From: Lactifluus volemus | Taxonomy: Eukaryota; Basidiomycota; Agaricomycetes; Russulales; Russulaceae | Length of the DNA stretch: 64,000 nucleotides | Assembly (NCBI GenBank): GCA_022376515.1 | Contig: WTXI01000032.1 | Location: 186,001 to 250,000, forward strand | Direction: 5' to 3' | Part shown: positions 44,833 to 58,380 of the stretch, piece after piece | How positions within the stretch are numbered: position 1 is the stretch's first letter | Layout: every line of letters starts with the position of its first letter | Made by a program: the position numbers and the translations under genes | Notes under the pieces: generated by a model | The model's input: the letters and a program-made list of their open reading frames with translations, nothing else | Told to the model about the DNA's origin: nothing | Databases searched by the model: none

Positions 44833-46617
44833 CTATGCAGTTAACTCTGCTTGCAACAGTTCCATGGCTCTTTGCATGTCCTGTGCCGCATCCGTCTCCG
44901 ATACCTGGTCGAAATTGTCCTGTATGTTCTTCACAACTTCCTGTAGTTGTGAAGGCGATGCGTCTGGTCTGATCCTGCGGAGCCCAAAGTGCTCCCCATT
45001 AGCGCGCGAACGCCTCCCGACTTCAGTAGTGAGGGGCTGGCGGATGCTGGAATAGATGCCAAGCACTTGCGACGCGGTGTCCCGCGTCGCGAGTGGGTGT
45101 GAGAGCAACGCGGCAAGAATTGAAGCGTCCTGAAATGGTAAAAAGAAAGGTTTCAACGATCCAAAAGCATGAGTTGGGGGCGGGGACTGACTTCGATGGC
45201 TTCCCCTGCGCCAGCGCCCATAAAAGGTGTCATGGCATGAGCCTGGATTCATTCGGATCCAGTTGTCAATCTTTTGACATCCGAATAGTGAGGGGAAAAA
45301 AAAAAAACATACCGCATCTCCCAGGACCGCTACTTTACCAAACGCAAAGAATGGCAAGGTCGCCAGGGCGTTAATAACCCACCGAATGATCTTCAGATCG
45401 TGCAAGCACTGGAAAACCGCGGCCATGAGCGTTGCGCAAAGTAGGGCTATTCCCTACCCGCACCTGTACCAGATCGCTGACTTCTTTGTCCCAACCATGG
45501 AACAGATCGGAAACGTATGTGGGATCTGCATCGGAGACCCATGCACCCTCGAAATGAGTTCCTTCCTCGTCAGGATGGTCCTCGAAGGCCACAAAATTGA
45601 TGAAACGCCCGCGGGAAACCTGATATGCTATGATGTGCTAAGACGGGAAACCTAAGGTATCACTAGATAAACTTCTGGTTGATAAGCTTACCTGATTCTT
45701 GCCTAGGTACTAAATATGGTTAGTTCGAGCTTTAAAGGGAACCAGATGTAGGTACCATCACGTGCGAGGAGAATACGCTATGCTGGGGGGAGATCCTTGA
45801 CAATCTCTCAGCAGGTATGAGCGCCCTGTAGCAGAAGACACCGCTGAAGCGAGGTTCGATCAGGCTACGCAGTTCGGCGGCCTCATTGTCCCAACTTTGC
45901 ATTTGTACCTCCGCAGCAGCTTCCCGTAACATCCCATGGCGAACGATGGATTTGACGCCATCCGCCCCAATTAAATATCGCACGTCGCGACGGACCCGTC
46001 CTGGAAATGCAACTGGATCTGACCGTCAGGCTGCTGGGTGTAACTTTCAAGACGCCTGGAGGTGAAAGTGCGGCACCGGGATGACAACCGGTTCAGGAGA
46101 GCAGCATGAAACTCTGCACGATGAAGACCGATAAGCCCGCCTGGATATTAAAGGAAGGTTTAAATAAATAGACGAAGACGAGAAGAAAACGTCTAACCTC
46201 GTGAGAACGTTGCTCCCATGGCGCATCCGTCAGGCTGGTCACTCTTGCGATAATGCATAGATGTACTGAGAGGGCTTCAGGGGTTGCCTCCATCACTATA
46301 GAGTCTAGCTTACCTCTGTCCTCATTTGGGGTGAAGGTGAGTAGCCTTGCAACGTCCTCCTCCAGGCCGAGCGCCTTCAAGACTTGTCTCGTTCGCCACC
46401 ACAGGCCGATTCCGGCACCCACCTCGGTAAATTGGGAGGCTGCCTCGTATACGTCGACGCCGATATCAGGTGATTTGGACAAGGCGAAAGCAAGGGTCAA
46501 TCCGCCTATACCACCGCCGCTATTCAAATCCCCTTATTAATAAAACACCCGCAAGGGGAAAGACACTTGAGTAACAAACCAGATCGCGACTCGGAACTTG
46601 TTTGGTGGATCTGACAT
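44833..46617 (-). CDS. FAD-dependent monooxygenase, salicylate-hydroxylase-like
   Basis: Starts MSDPPNKFRVAIC in a 38-nt exon (46617-46580), then exon 2 from 46519 completes the FAD motif CGGGIGGLTLAFALSKSP with GVDVYEA after it (GxGxxG, E for ribose). Next are GAGIGLWWRTRQVLKALG, YRKSDQPDG, GLIGLHRAEFHAALLNRL, CDYLIGADGVKSIVR (DG motif), HIIAYQVSRGRFINFVAF, and GKVAVLGDA with AHAMTPFMGAGAGEAIEDA (GD motif). This is a group A flavoprotein hydroxylase using NAD(P)H and O2 on an aromatic ring; the substrate is inferred only from similarity. About nine exons; the frame near 46265-46310 is off by one base at an intron acceptor. The stop is at 44833-44835. No pathway partners adjoin it. Confidence 0.87.
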
Positions 46618-49600
46618 TATAAAACGGAGCAGGGGAAGGTTTCTGACACTAGGGAGAGCTTCCGCATTACAGAGCGAGCATTTATCACCGAAGTAAGGAA
46701 GAAGAGGTCCCACGCTGCAATCGCGTTACACCCAAGACGTACCAATTAGAAGCGCAAAAAAGCACGTTCAAATCGCACATTCTGCAATTGGAAGCCAACT
46801 TTTCCCTTGTCATGACAAGGATGGGCGCTGCGGCGCGGAGAATATAGAAAGGAGACACCAGAAAGATGGGCTCCGCCGGTCAGGCCCGGAGTGTAAAATG
46901 CCACAACGAACCCTTTGGCGCCCCATGGGAGAGCCGTCACGAGATTTTGGATGCCCATGAGAGGATAAGGCATAATAATTATATATGGATGGAGGATAAA
47001 AGTGCGAGGCACGCGGACTCAACTGAGACAGCGAAGCCGGGGTTATGGCTTGCGGTCAACCTACGGGGTCATGCCAGTCACATGTAACGGCAACGTCCAC
47101 GGCTTGTTGTGCGGAGTTCGACAGCTCTCCCCGAATGATAAAAAAGGGGCAGTACAGTGTAAAGCACGGACGGAGGCTGTTCCTAACAGATCTAGGTTCT
47201 CCGCCGAGCTGAGCACATAACAAATACGAGTCGTACCTGCCAGTGGCTTAGACGCGACGTCATTCATATAGATGAGACTTCGTATTTTAGTAGATGGCGT
47301 CAATCGGAGTGACAAGCACGCTTAGAAATCACCCGAAGCAGATGTGGAGGCCCTTTTTGCAATACCGCATTTTGTGATCAGGTACTGGGCGCAAGAGTTG
47401 CTGTGAATGAAACTAGTAACTCCACAGTACCGTTGAACTAACTGATAGCCGGACATTAGTCGTTATTGGGCAGCGTGGGACACCTGCTGAACGTAGCAGA
47501 GGAATATCTTGACAAGATATTATAAGGCGTTGAGTGTCAGGAGGCGAAAATGCTGAACGTCTTCATCAGGAAACCTGCATAGTTGGTAAATATTTAGACA
47601 TGCATGACTTCATACAAGAAAAAAAAAGTACAAGTTTGAAATTGAAGTAGCCTGATCGGGTCGAAAGTTGCTCTTCAGCGATATTTTCAACAACTGAAGG
47701 AATGACGAGTTTTGTGAAGAATGATTAAAAATCATACTAGCAAAAAGTCAGCATTCCACCCGCCGACATGAATCAATGTCAACTTGCAAAGTTTTCAAGC
47801 ACGATTTCCTGATGCTCTTCGATCCGCGGGCCCAACAATGGCGCGGCGCGGCAATATGTCATTGTCGCCAATCGCCGCATCTATCTAGCTTTGAGGCGAA
47901 GGCCCACCGCGGCATACAGTACTTGAACAAAAGATTATCTCGAGAAAAAAAAAAAATACACACAGACACACAAGGATATTATGGAGAGAGACTCGGAGGA
48001 AGGAAAAACGCAACAAACTCGGATAAATTTCACACTGTCAGGAACTCAGGACCGGGTCAAGTAGGCTACCGAGGAATGCAGTGTGTGACGGTAAATCTCG
48101 CCTCCGTCTACCGCGGTTCTTCTCAGTTCTGCAGCTGCTGAATGAGACAAGTCATAAACGCCGGCGTAAAGAGATGATGATGATGACGATGATTACGGCG
48201 ACGAGTGACGTGTAAAATGATGTAGTAGATACAGATTTTCCAGGGCCTCGTCGGGTGAATGCGGAATCGACGAGGAATGTTCGGAGCCACAAGGGCAGGG
48301 AAGAAGTGTGTGGGATAGGGCCTAGAACGAATCGAATTGACTTTTCGCTTTTTGGGGGTCTCTCGATACGGAGGGAGTTTTCGCACGAGGAAGGTCGATG
48401 AAATGAATTCCCATATTGGTACTACGTTTGCCTCGTCTGGAATCATCCTCACGTTTACCACATGAGGTCAGATGTACCCGCGGAAGCCTACGTGTGGGTC
48501 GGGCCCATCCTAATCGCAATCGCCGACATTTGAATCCATGCAACCGAACCGGCGGGACTCACCAGACGTCCGCCGAGCGACGGCACACCCGCACAAGCGG
48601 ATAGAACCAACAGGATGGCGGGGTTCAACTTCTACACCCCGTTCGGATAGCGACGGTGCGGTGCACGGTTAATTAGAACATTTGTGTCTACCATTCTCTT
48701 TGTAATATCTGTGGTCCAGTTAGGCGAGGCCGGCTTGACTACTGTTCCCGGGTAGTTGAAGAGAAATCACATGCTGTAGGTAGAGACGTCATCCAGAACC
48801 GATGCTACAATGGCGTAAAAGCCGCACAGAAGGGGCCAGACAGGGCACTAAGTAGCGACGGGGGCTCGGGGAAAAAAAAATACAGAGATGGGTTGAGAAA
48901 CTACGCAGGCTGTGATCGGACTCGGACGTGTGCTGCCACATCATGATCACCATATACCGAAGAAGGTCGGACGGATGCCACGCAAATGACGGGTTTGGGA
49001 AAGGACCGACGAGTCCATGTCAGGATTGTGACTTGAAAAATTTTCGACGCACAGACTAGCGGCCCCCTCTCGCAGTTGGGAAAAAAGGGGGGAGGGAGGG
49101 CGGGAGGATTTCAACAATGTCTGCCAGCAAACGCACGACCATCGCGACAATGGCAACCGGGTGCACAAGCATGCGATCAATCGGACGGCCTCAACAGCTA
49201 GCGACGCCTTCGTCCACATGCACGCGTTCACAATTCAGCACCCAGGCTATCAACTAGGTAGAGGCTGGAGAAACGTAAGGACGTGTGGCTAGTGAACGGA
49301 ATTCCTTGTTGTTCCAGCCACGAATTTCCGACCTCGACTTGACCTTGGGACGAAGCAGCATTTCGTGGAGTGAAAGTGGCTGGGTTGTTGAAAGGTTGTG
49401 TCCCATAAGTGTCTACGCGTGGTGCGGTAGGCAGAAGGCCCCATAACGAACATATTCTCGCCTCCATCAGTGTCCCGAAAAAGGTAAGATAGAACAAGAA
49501 CGTTTGCACATGGCGCCATGCCTCAGCCCTCTCCCCCAGGGAAGCAGCTCACTTCAATTGTAAGGCGGGAATAGGTCGGGTATCAAAGAAGTCCTTCGTA

Positions 49601-50705
49601 ATTATTGATCTGACACCCATCTAAAAGAGCCGAGTTGGGTGACGTACTGTGGGGAGGTCGTGGCGCAGGGCCTGATGGGTGGGGGCAGAGAGTATCAGAG
49701 TACGGTATGAAGTACACTAGAGCATGAGGTGGTGATTATCCTGGAGGGAGGAAAAGGGTTGCAGTCATCCATTCCTGGGTTGGTAGGTAACGGCGTTAAC
49801 CACGAGCAAAGACTGGGAATCAGACGAGGAGTTGGTCGGCAAGTCGCGTGCTTTTGTTGGATCTGATATCAGCATTCTTGCGGTCGCTGAACAGGATGAA
49901 CAGTCCTGCCACCAAGGTAGACGAGTTGGGTGTCCCACCCAGAAAAGCCGTGCGACGGGGGGTAACGAGTCTACGAAAATACTGGACGACAGAGTGCAAT
50001 TTGTCTCTCTTGATGTTCAGCTCGGCGCAGGCGGTAAGGTTCATTCAAAGAGGATAGAGGGAAATCAGGTACGCGAGAGAAGCGAGAGGCTTTCCAGTGT
50101 TAGTCACTTCTCGCCTGAGTGTATGTCGACTAGGTAAAGAATGATGAAAGAGGAGACCGACAGGAGTGAGCTACGGTGGCAAAGGGGAGAGATGGAAAGC
50201 CCGATTCTGTGTTGGGTAGCTCCACCAGATTCAGAGTTGATGGCGCGATATATCGAGTTGGGCTACTAAGCGAAGTAGAGTAGTAGTTAATGGAACTTCC
50301 ATAGAGGGAGAAACCACGGTCTGCAGTTTTCCTAGGCGAAGAGATAAGCACATGGAGCGAAAGGGACATTGAGAGAGCACATAGAGAAGGACGGAGATGG
50401 ACAAGTGAGATAGGCATCGGAAGTTACGGACGGAGTAGAGACCGGATTAAGAGAGAGAATCTGATCTTGAAAAAAATGAGGAGGAAAAGTAGAGCAAAGT
50501 CAAGTCGAGTTGAATTCGCTGCGATTCGACGTTTGTCGTTGTTGATTTTGACCCGCGGTCAGATGCTGTCAAGAGTACCCTAAGAGTGCTAGCCTTTCGC
50601 TTCCCTCACGCCGTCCCCTTTCTCTTCCTTCCTTTCATCTACTGCTGTGGTCGCATATGCCACCCATTCACTCCTGCCCTCGTTGACTCTAGATCCTATC
50701 CGGCC
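46618..50705. other. Long gene-poor interval
   Basis: I recognise no gene in about 4 kb. From 49600 to 50500 the plus strand is purine-rich (that is, CT-rich on the minus strand), and from 50586 to 50705 it is pyrimidine-rich, the expected leader of the MADS-box gene. Poly-A tracts lie near 47950 and 48870. Non-coding transcription is possible but not shown. Confidence 0.45.
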
Positions 50706-52371
50706 ATGGGAAGACGGAAGATTGCCATACAGCCTATTACAGTTCGTACCAAACCCCCCCCGTCCAGATAGATCATTCTTTCCGTTGTGGTCGATTGACG
50801 CCGTCGGTCATTGCTAAACATCCTGTGCAGAACGACCGAACTCGGTCCGTCACCTTTCTAAAGGCAAGTGCCTGTGCCAAGACTTTTTACATCAAATTTG
50901 AATCTTCACCTTTCGCCCTCGCCTTTACCTCTTCTATCAGCGCAAAACTGGCCTCTTCAAAAAAGCGTATGAACTCGGCGTATTATGTTCCGTCGATGTC
51001 GCCGTCATAATCTTTGGTAGGTTCTTTCTTCCGTCCCGTCATTCATTTTACACAATCGCTCTATTTTTATCCCTCGTGCCTTCATCCTTTGGCAGAACGC
51101 AAACCGGGCCATCCAGACAAACTCTTCCAATATTGCTCCACTGATATCAATGCCATGGTCCAGCGACAAATTAGAGTGCGCGTTCCAGATCTCTTGCGGT
51201 ATCCATCTCTGCTGATCCCCCTGATCCCCCTCTAAACACTCCTTTCCCACAGTTTGACGGAGAGCGAGATCTACGCACTCCCCAGGATTTTAGTGGAGCG
51301 GGTACAGGTATATCACGTATCGATGACATGGGCGACGACGACGACGACGGTGATGCCGATGACTCTCCGACCGCGCCATATGCGCGCCAGGACAGCCTGA
51401 AGGGTAAGATGATCCCGGAGAGCAGCCAAGCGGTTGGAGAAACGTTGGAAGGATCTGAAGTGCGTTCGATGCTCGTCTCCTCGCCTATCCTCACTCATCC
51501 CTCCCAAGGTGGACTACCGTTCACACCTCCGCCTCCCAACATCCATACCCGCATCGGCACCAACTCTCCCTGTATCTGCCGACCGTCATACTCAACCCCA
51601 CGCCTCCAGCAGCCGCGTCCCCAGCTCGTCCTCATCTTACGCCGCACAATCTCCGAATCCACGAAAGCGTGTCAAGATGGATGAACGCCCATGTGCAACG
51701 GCGTCACCCATCCCGGGCGGCTTTCCTCCTCGATCAGAATCTGACCCCTCATTTTCCTCACGTGCACTTCATTCGCGTGTCCAGCCACCACACTCTCCTT
51801 TTGCACCACATGCGTTTCAGCCAGGATTCTTCCCGGGATTTAGCCCAAATGTTTCAGCGACAGCACCACCGGGTAACGGAGGCGGTGGTGGCGGTTACAC
51901 ACCTCCGCAACGTTCCCATCGGCCTCTGGAGGAAGCAGCATGGGTGCACCACCATTGCACCTATTACAGCCCTACGGCTCCTCGTCTCGACATCCACCAC
52001 CGCCACCTCGGATCACACAACCCCACTTTGGGCCGAACACTGATGAACTGTTTGCAAACGTGTTTGGACCCGCGGGTGGCAGCGGGGTAGGTTTCGATCC
52101 GGAATGCGACTTTCTAGCGCCGCCGCTGACGTTCGACTGGCCGCAGTTCGCGCCAACGACGCAGGCGGGTGGTGGTGGCGGCGGCGGCGGGGGACACGGG
52201 CACCCCGCTGCTGGTGAGTCGAGCCCCTCTTCCTGGCTCGATTTCCTGTCGGGTACTCCCGACACCGCACACAGTCCGCGGGTGGGCAAGAGATCCCGCG
52301 GAGATGTGGGGGGTGTCGGGGCCGGTGCCAGCGAAGATGGACCGCGTGGCACAACTGGCGGGAGTGGGTAA
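50706..52371 (+). CDS. MADS-box transcription factor, MEF2/RLM1 type
   Basis: Exons 50706-50741, 50831-50863, 50941-51016, 51096-51175 and 51253-51403 rebuild the MADS domain: [48 protein letters not shown], followed by the MEF2-type extension [20 protein letters not shown]. The RKI start and this extension place it with MEF2/Rlm1 rather than SRF/Mcm1. An acidic run ([10 protein letters not shown]) and a long Pro/Ser/Gly/His-rich activation-type tail follow, ending near [12 protein letters not shown]. In fungi Rlm1 acts downstream of the cell-wall-integrity MAP kinase; that role is inferred. The intron after exon 2 (50864-50940) is GC-AG with a GCAAGT donor. The tail has a frame break at a CCC near 51917 ([12 protein letters not shown] when one C is added). 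Exon 6 joining is approximate. Confidence 0.93.
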
Positions 52372-55049
52372 GCAAGCGGTAGCTTACCGCGTGGAGTCGG
52401 GTGCGTTGTTACCAATCCGCCGCGGTTTTTGCTTCACACCCTGCGCTTTCCGTATGTAGTCTTTAGTTGTGCTCGCAGTGCTCAGTAAAAAGGCGCTCTA
52501 ATTGCTTTTCTGGATCACCCCGTTGACGACACGGACGTCTTTGCCTGCCCCTGCCACTCTGTTGCCTCACGTAGTAGAAGAAATATTGCATAATTACAAC
52601 ACGACGCACCGCCCCATGTGTGTGCGTGTTTTTATTGTTATATACTTGTGGATGTGCAGGCACCAGAAAGCGAGGTGGGAGCGCCGAAAGGAGCTGGAGT
52701 GGTGTAGCGGACTCGGACGCGTGACGTTACCGATACAAATATTAGCGAGTTCGGTCTCGAGCTTATTGTATGTTTATGTTAGAAAACCCAGTGTTACGGT
52801 TACTTGTAGGGGTACTACAGTTAACGTCTCGTGTGAGACATTTGGTGCAGCGCCGTTAGAGTTTTATATTATTTTTTTTTTTCATGCCAAGTCAATTTAC
52901 TCACCCCAAGAATCTTGTGGTGCATCATGATGATCACAAGGGGGGGGGAGTCTCGCGAAGACAGGTTAGTAGTACTCCCACTGCTATGCTAAGGGGGGGA
53001 TGCGCGTAAAACGCGGAATGAGGTACCTGGGGACAAACCCCGGATTATAATCATTTGTCCGGAGCCTGAAGTGTTCCGACCCAAACCTGGTTTTTTTGTT
53101 CCCAAAAAAAAAAAAAACAACTTCAAATTTTTGTGTGTTTTGCCAGTTTGTAGGGCTTGGAGACTCGGCGCGCGCGATTTGACGCTTTGGTGGGCCTCAG
53201 GTAGCCAGCCCTACTACTGTACTACTAACTTGCTTTGACTATTACTACTATTACTAGTACCATTCATCAATCAAAGTTCTTCAAAATCGAAGAAGGGGGA
53301 GGAAGGAACGCCGCGAACACGCGGGTGCTGGAGGGCAAAATGAATTTGGCTTGGCCTGTCGTCGGTCGTCGTCGTCTGCCGTCTGTCGTCACGGTCGCTG
53401 GGCAACAGCCATATGCACGAGAAGGAAAAAAAAAAAACACCGAGTCCAAAATGGTGGGATGATGGCTTACTACAGTAACGGCAACCCACTGTAATCGTCA
53501 AAGGGATGTACGTTCTGGAAGACAACAGCTAGAGCGCACGCGGTCACTTCTCTTTGTCCAAAGTAGCGTTTTTATTTTTATTTTTGAGTACCTCAGTCCC
53601 GTCCGGGACCAAAGAAGTACTATACGTATCGTGTTGTAGGTACATTGGTCCCAAGGAGAAGGTGTCACTTTTTGCGAATCTTGATCCGATTAGGTCACGA
53701 GCTCCATTGTCAGAAGTAGATGCCCGTCCCAACTTTTGGTCTTGGTGTTGATCATCAACCGAGAAGCCGTCGAGAAAGCCCCATATGTACACTTCTCAAC
53801 GTCGTATTGTATCTTGTGCGCAAAGCTCCGTCCAGTGGATATTTATGTGCAGCAACAAGTCTTGTTACGGTGGACCATATCAAATGATAGCGCCGAGTTG
53901 TTCAGTGACCTCCCCCAAGGAGAACCCAGTACCTTCCGAAATGAGAGTGGTACCGAGGAATACACGAGGGAGCCCAGGCACAACCGGCGATTTTGAATCG
54001 CGCCAGCTTTTTTGAATAAGATGCGATTATCTTGAAATGGCAGGTGGGTGGGTGGGAAATTATTGGAAACTTTTTTTTTTTTTTTTTGAAAAAATGGATT
54101 CGGGAAATTTCGGACGAGATCCGCGGGCAAGTGGCAGATCGGCCTCGCCCCGGTCTTAAAAAGAAGGTGGTTGTGGATGTCGGTGTGGGAGAGATGATGA
54201 CCAGGGTCCCGTTTCTACAGAAGCAGAAGTAGAAGGCTTACAATCAGGGTGTGGATCGTCCCAATCGCCACGCGTGGTCCCGCGTGGTGGACCGGGGTTC
54301 TTCTAAAGTGGCTGCCGTCATATTAGCCAACCTTGAGGGACTTGGTCAGGGGTGGGGCGGAACTAGCCCAAGGAGTACGCGACAGGTCTTTGAAGCATGT
54401 GGAGCTCGAGCTTGTTGAGATGTATGTATTGTAGCTATTTTACTAATCGCTCAGTTGTCATGCTGCACTGTTCCTTGGACGCCATCTCCCGTGATGTGGA
54501 TGATGTTATCTCGGTTATTTCGGGCGGAGATTCCCTGTTCGAGTGACGTGTACACAAGACTAGAGGGGGGGAGGGGATATCGAAGGAGGTATTTGGCCGA
54601 GGTGTGAAGCGCCAGGGGGGACGTGCCTGAAACCCGGGACCGTAAAAAGTAGTAAAAGTAAAAAAGTAAAGGTTACAAGTGTATAAGCGTTTCATCTCTA
54701 AAAGGTGCCACTTTAAGACCGCCGCTGGTTGTTGTTTGTAAAGAAGAAGTTTTTCTGAAAATACGAATTAGAAGTGATCCGGGAAGCACGGGAAAGGAGA
54801 ATCCATCCAAATGAAAAAAAGAACCTTGCTGCGGGACGAGGAATGGATAGTCAGCGTAAACCATATAACCGGGTAACGAGGATGGCGTGTTTCCGATTTC
54901 CCTAGTTGGAATGGTCGCGATCGCAGTCAAGCTCGTTTAAGATGAAAGTTTCTCACGAATAGTGACCACTCGATTTCAAGGTTAACTCCTTCAAATAAAG
55001 TACTTTCCTACCTCCACAAATCTACCTTTATCTCGCCGCCGCCAGCAAC
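52372..55049. other. Intergenic, homopolymer-rich, no gene recognised
   Basis: Contains long A, T and G runs (for example near 52870, 53105, 54075) and no supported coding region. The end includes the leader of the Zn2Cys6 gene. Confidence 0.5.
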
Positions 55050-58000
55050 ATGCCTGTCGATCTTTCCAAACCCCATTCCGACCGTCGCAGAGTAATCCGT
55101 GATTCCTCTGCTGGCGTCCGGCAAGACGGCATGCATTCTCGGGAAATTGAGATGAAAAGGAACCGCGGGGAAATCTCTTGTGCGGAGTGTCGGAGGTGCG
55201 TGATCGGCCACCTCTCTACGTCCTTTCCTCGCTCACTCTCCATCTTTTTCTCTTCTCTTCTAGACTTAAGATTAAGTGCGACAAGCAAATTCCATGTCAA
55301 TCTTGTCAAGTATGTCCCCTTGACTTTTCCTTGTCCTCATCATTCTCATTCGCCCAAAAAAAAGAGGAGGGGTTGCGCCTCTTTGTGTCCAAATGGTTCG
55401 TCTCCTTCTTCTTTCTTCGCCTAATGTTGAACACATTTCTCGATAATCAGGCAGTCTCGCTACAGGTCAGGGAACTCGGTGCGGCCCACTCTCTTCATTC
55501 ACGTTTTCTTTTGTCTGATCATCGCAAAGCTTCGTCATCGCCGCTACCGAACACTTGCATCGCCGTATTGCACGTATGGGTGATCGAATTCGTCAGCTCG
55601 AAGATGCTCTTGCCTTGCTCCAAGCGAGCCACTCCACAGAGCCTCACCCACTCCTCTGCCAAAATTCATTTACCGTAGATAGTGAAAAGTTAGATGAGCA
55701 GCAACAAGAAAGTGAGGACGACCTTGCTGGCGAAGCTTCGAAAGCATTTGGTACCTTGTCCGTCTCTGATCATGGCGTTGCGCGCTTCTTTGGATCCACC
55801 GGTGGATCTGACCTCCTCCTGGTATGTCGTCCCCTTTGCATATCGTTTTGCACAATCATGCCCAACGTTGTGTCAGTTGGAGAAAGACGACTCGGCGGGA
55901 TCTCCCAGTCAAAACACCGAAACGAGCGACAGTTCAAAAGGGAGAAACTTACCCCCTCAGCTTCAGCGCTTTTCCTATTCCTTTCCATTCACGCCGATGG
56001 GTCCTGTCAAGGAAACTATTGCTCTCATCAGGGGATCTCTTCCCCCATGGGAGCAGGCTACATCAATGGCCGAGTCATATTTGGAAAACGCTGCATGGAT
56101 CTTTCGTAGTGTTTCTCGTCACCAGCTTCTCAACGAGATGCTACCTGCAATTTACGGAAAACAGGCAGCGTATCCCCCGGACGATTACAACGGACCCCAT
56201 GACCTGGCGCTTTTATTCAGTATATTTGCCCTAGGAAGTGTGCTTAACGTTAATTTGACAACCGCCGCTGCGGAATCCGAAGGCGAGCACTACAATCAAC
56301 TTGCTCTGGCCGCACTATGCCTACAACCCGTACTTGAAAAGCCATCATTGGTGACTATTCAGACCCTGCATGTAGCGAGTATTTACAATGCAATGCTCGG
56401 TAACGATGTCAGTGGCGGAGAATCAAGCATGGAATCCACGTGGTCACTCGTTGCCCTAGCCGCTCACCTTGCTCAGACGGTGCGTTATTTGACCCCACGT
56501 GTAACCTAGGATCCCATTCATCCGCTCGTAGATCGGACTACGTAAGCTTGAGGTGATGTGTACACTCTGTATGCGCTCACCTCGCCCCTAGATCGTGATC
56601 CTGCCCGTTGGGAAACAGATCCAAAGATTGTACAGAGGCGCAGAATGGTGTTTTGGGATCTTTTCATTGCGGACTCGTGGCACGTACGTCGAATTTAGCA
56701 ACAAGTATCCTTCTCGTCGTGGATCTGTAACTTCCTCACAGTCGCTCTCTACGGGCAGACCGCCTGCCTTTAATCGCGCATTCATAGATTGCAGGTTCCC
56801 GCAGGAAGCAGATATTCCTACCAATCTCGAACCCGGTGACCCCATGTCAAGTAGGATCTACGCTACCTTGTTTTTTTTTACTCTCTTGCTGATCCCTGAA
56901 TTAGTAAACTGCTGGGGATTTCGTTTTGCGTATGATGGCATGGCAGAAATCATTTCACGCACACTCACCGCCACATCGCCTCGCTATTCGACCGTCAAAG
57001 AGTTGGACCGCAAAGTTCGCGAACTCCAGATCCCACCCCAAGCACTGGAGGCAATGTGTGGCGGACCGGGAGTCGATCTCCGATCCGTCCCTCTTCCCGC
57101 TTGCATGTTGGCACACACACTCGCGAACCTCCAGAACGTCAGTGAGTTTATATTTCCTTTTCTGTTGTAAAGACACTTGATGCTAAGTGATGCTGTTGAG
57201 TCCTCCTTTCCCTTCATCGCAACTTCTTTGTCCAGGCCCTGATCGAAGACCCCGAAGACCCAATAAGAAGTCAATATGCCCCGTCGTTTTTAGCGACTGT
57301 CCGTGCCTCTAAGAATATTCTACAAAAGGTCGAGGAGGTGGTTCGCGCACAGCCGGTCATCACCAGTCGCTTCTGGACAATATGGACATGTACCTTCTCC
57401 GCCGTAGTATGGGCTCCTCTTCTGAGCCTACAACCCTCAGCTCATTGTCTCCTTTAGGTGGTTTTCGCCTTTATCGCCACGCGCGGTCCGCGCTCATCTC
57501 TCGCGAACGATGCCATGATAGAGCTTGACAGGGGTTGCTCCTTAATAGGCGAGGCTGCCCGAGAAAATCGCCGCGCCGCCAAAGCTCTCGTAAGTCTCAC
57601 TTATTCAGGGGCATCATGATATATTTATTCTTCATGAAAAAAGATAATTCTGAATCGCATGAGGGAGAAAGCCCATCGCGCTTTGGTAGCCGCACGGAAC
57701 TCTCCCCCTCACCCAATCAAGCAAGAAGAGGTCGATGACGAGTTTGCAGTCTTTGCCGGCCGCACCAAGAAGTATATCGTACAGGCGGTGCAGTGCTGAA
57801 CCCACTTGCGCCTGCCAATCTGGGTCCTACGCCGGACGAGCACGCCGCCCAAGCGCATGTCCACGGTGGGCAGCAGCAGGGTCAATCTATGCTCGGCGAG
57901 TGGCTCGCACGACAGGAACAGTTTGTCGGCTACGACCCACATTATCTCGCGCCGATCGAGCCCCCACCGCCCCAACCGCATCACCAACATCAACAGTACG

Positions 58001-58380
58001 GCTATCCACCACCGAGCGAGCAACCGCAGTATACTCTCGAGGTCGTACCGCCCTTGCAACAATACATCACCACCCCGTTCGCTTACGCCCCGCAGCCGCA
58101 TTCACATTCACATCCACCACCGCAATCTGGGCCACTGTCATCATCACATCCACCATCATCGTCTTCATCACTGGGGCTTCATCGTCCGCACGGCTCACAT
58201 GGGGAAGACATGGCCGAACTCCGGAGGGGTTACGCGACCGCGGCATCGCTCGCACCGCAGACTGAGTTGACGCATCTCGGCCTCGCGTCGAGCGGCTCGC
58301 GGATGAACGAGGCGTGGATGTCGTTCATGCAACAACATACGGGCATGCTCAACGATGGCGGCAGCGGGCGACATATGTAA
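55050..58380 (+). CDS. Zn(II)2Cys6 fungal-specific transcription factor
   Basis: ATG 55050 (MPVDLSKPHSDRRRV). The zinc cluster is assembled over three exons: ISCAECRR, LKIKCDKQIPCQSCQ, RRGCASLCPNG, with all six Cys present. A linker follows, GTRFVIAATEHLHRRIARM and a short coiled coil GDRIRQLEDALALLQ for dimerisation. The fungal-specific TF domain (PF04082 type) includes VARFFGSTGGSD, SYLENAAWIFRSVSRHQLL, PHDLALLFSIFALGSVL, LEKPSLVTIQTLHVASIYNA, IGLHRDPARW (with a 10-nt microexon), RRRMVFWDLFIADSW and LSTGRPPAFNRAFIDCRFPQ. The C-terminus is Pro/His/Gln-rich and ends near GGSGRHM. About a dozen exons. One frame break near 57772 (AAGAAG) is repaired by one A. Such factors regulate metabolism; targets are unknown. 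Confidence 0.92.

Noticed and set aside
50130..50417. Ser/Leu-rich minus-strand open frame
   Set aside because: Composition simply reflects the CT-rich strand; no splice or family support.
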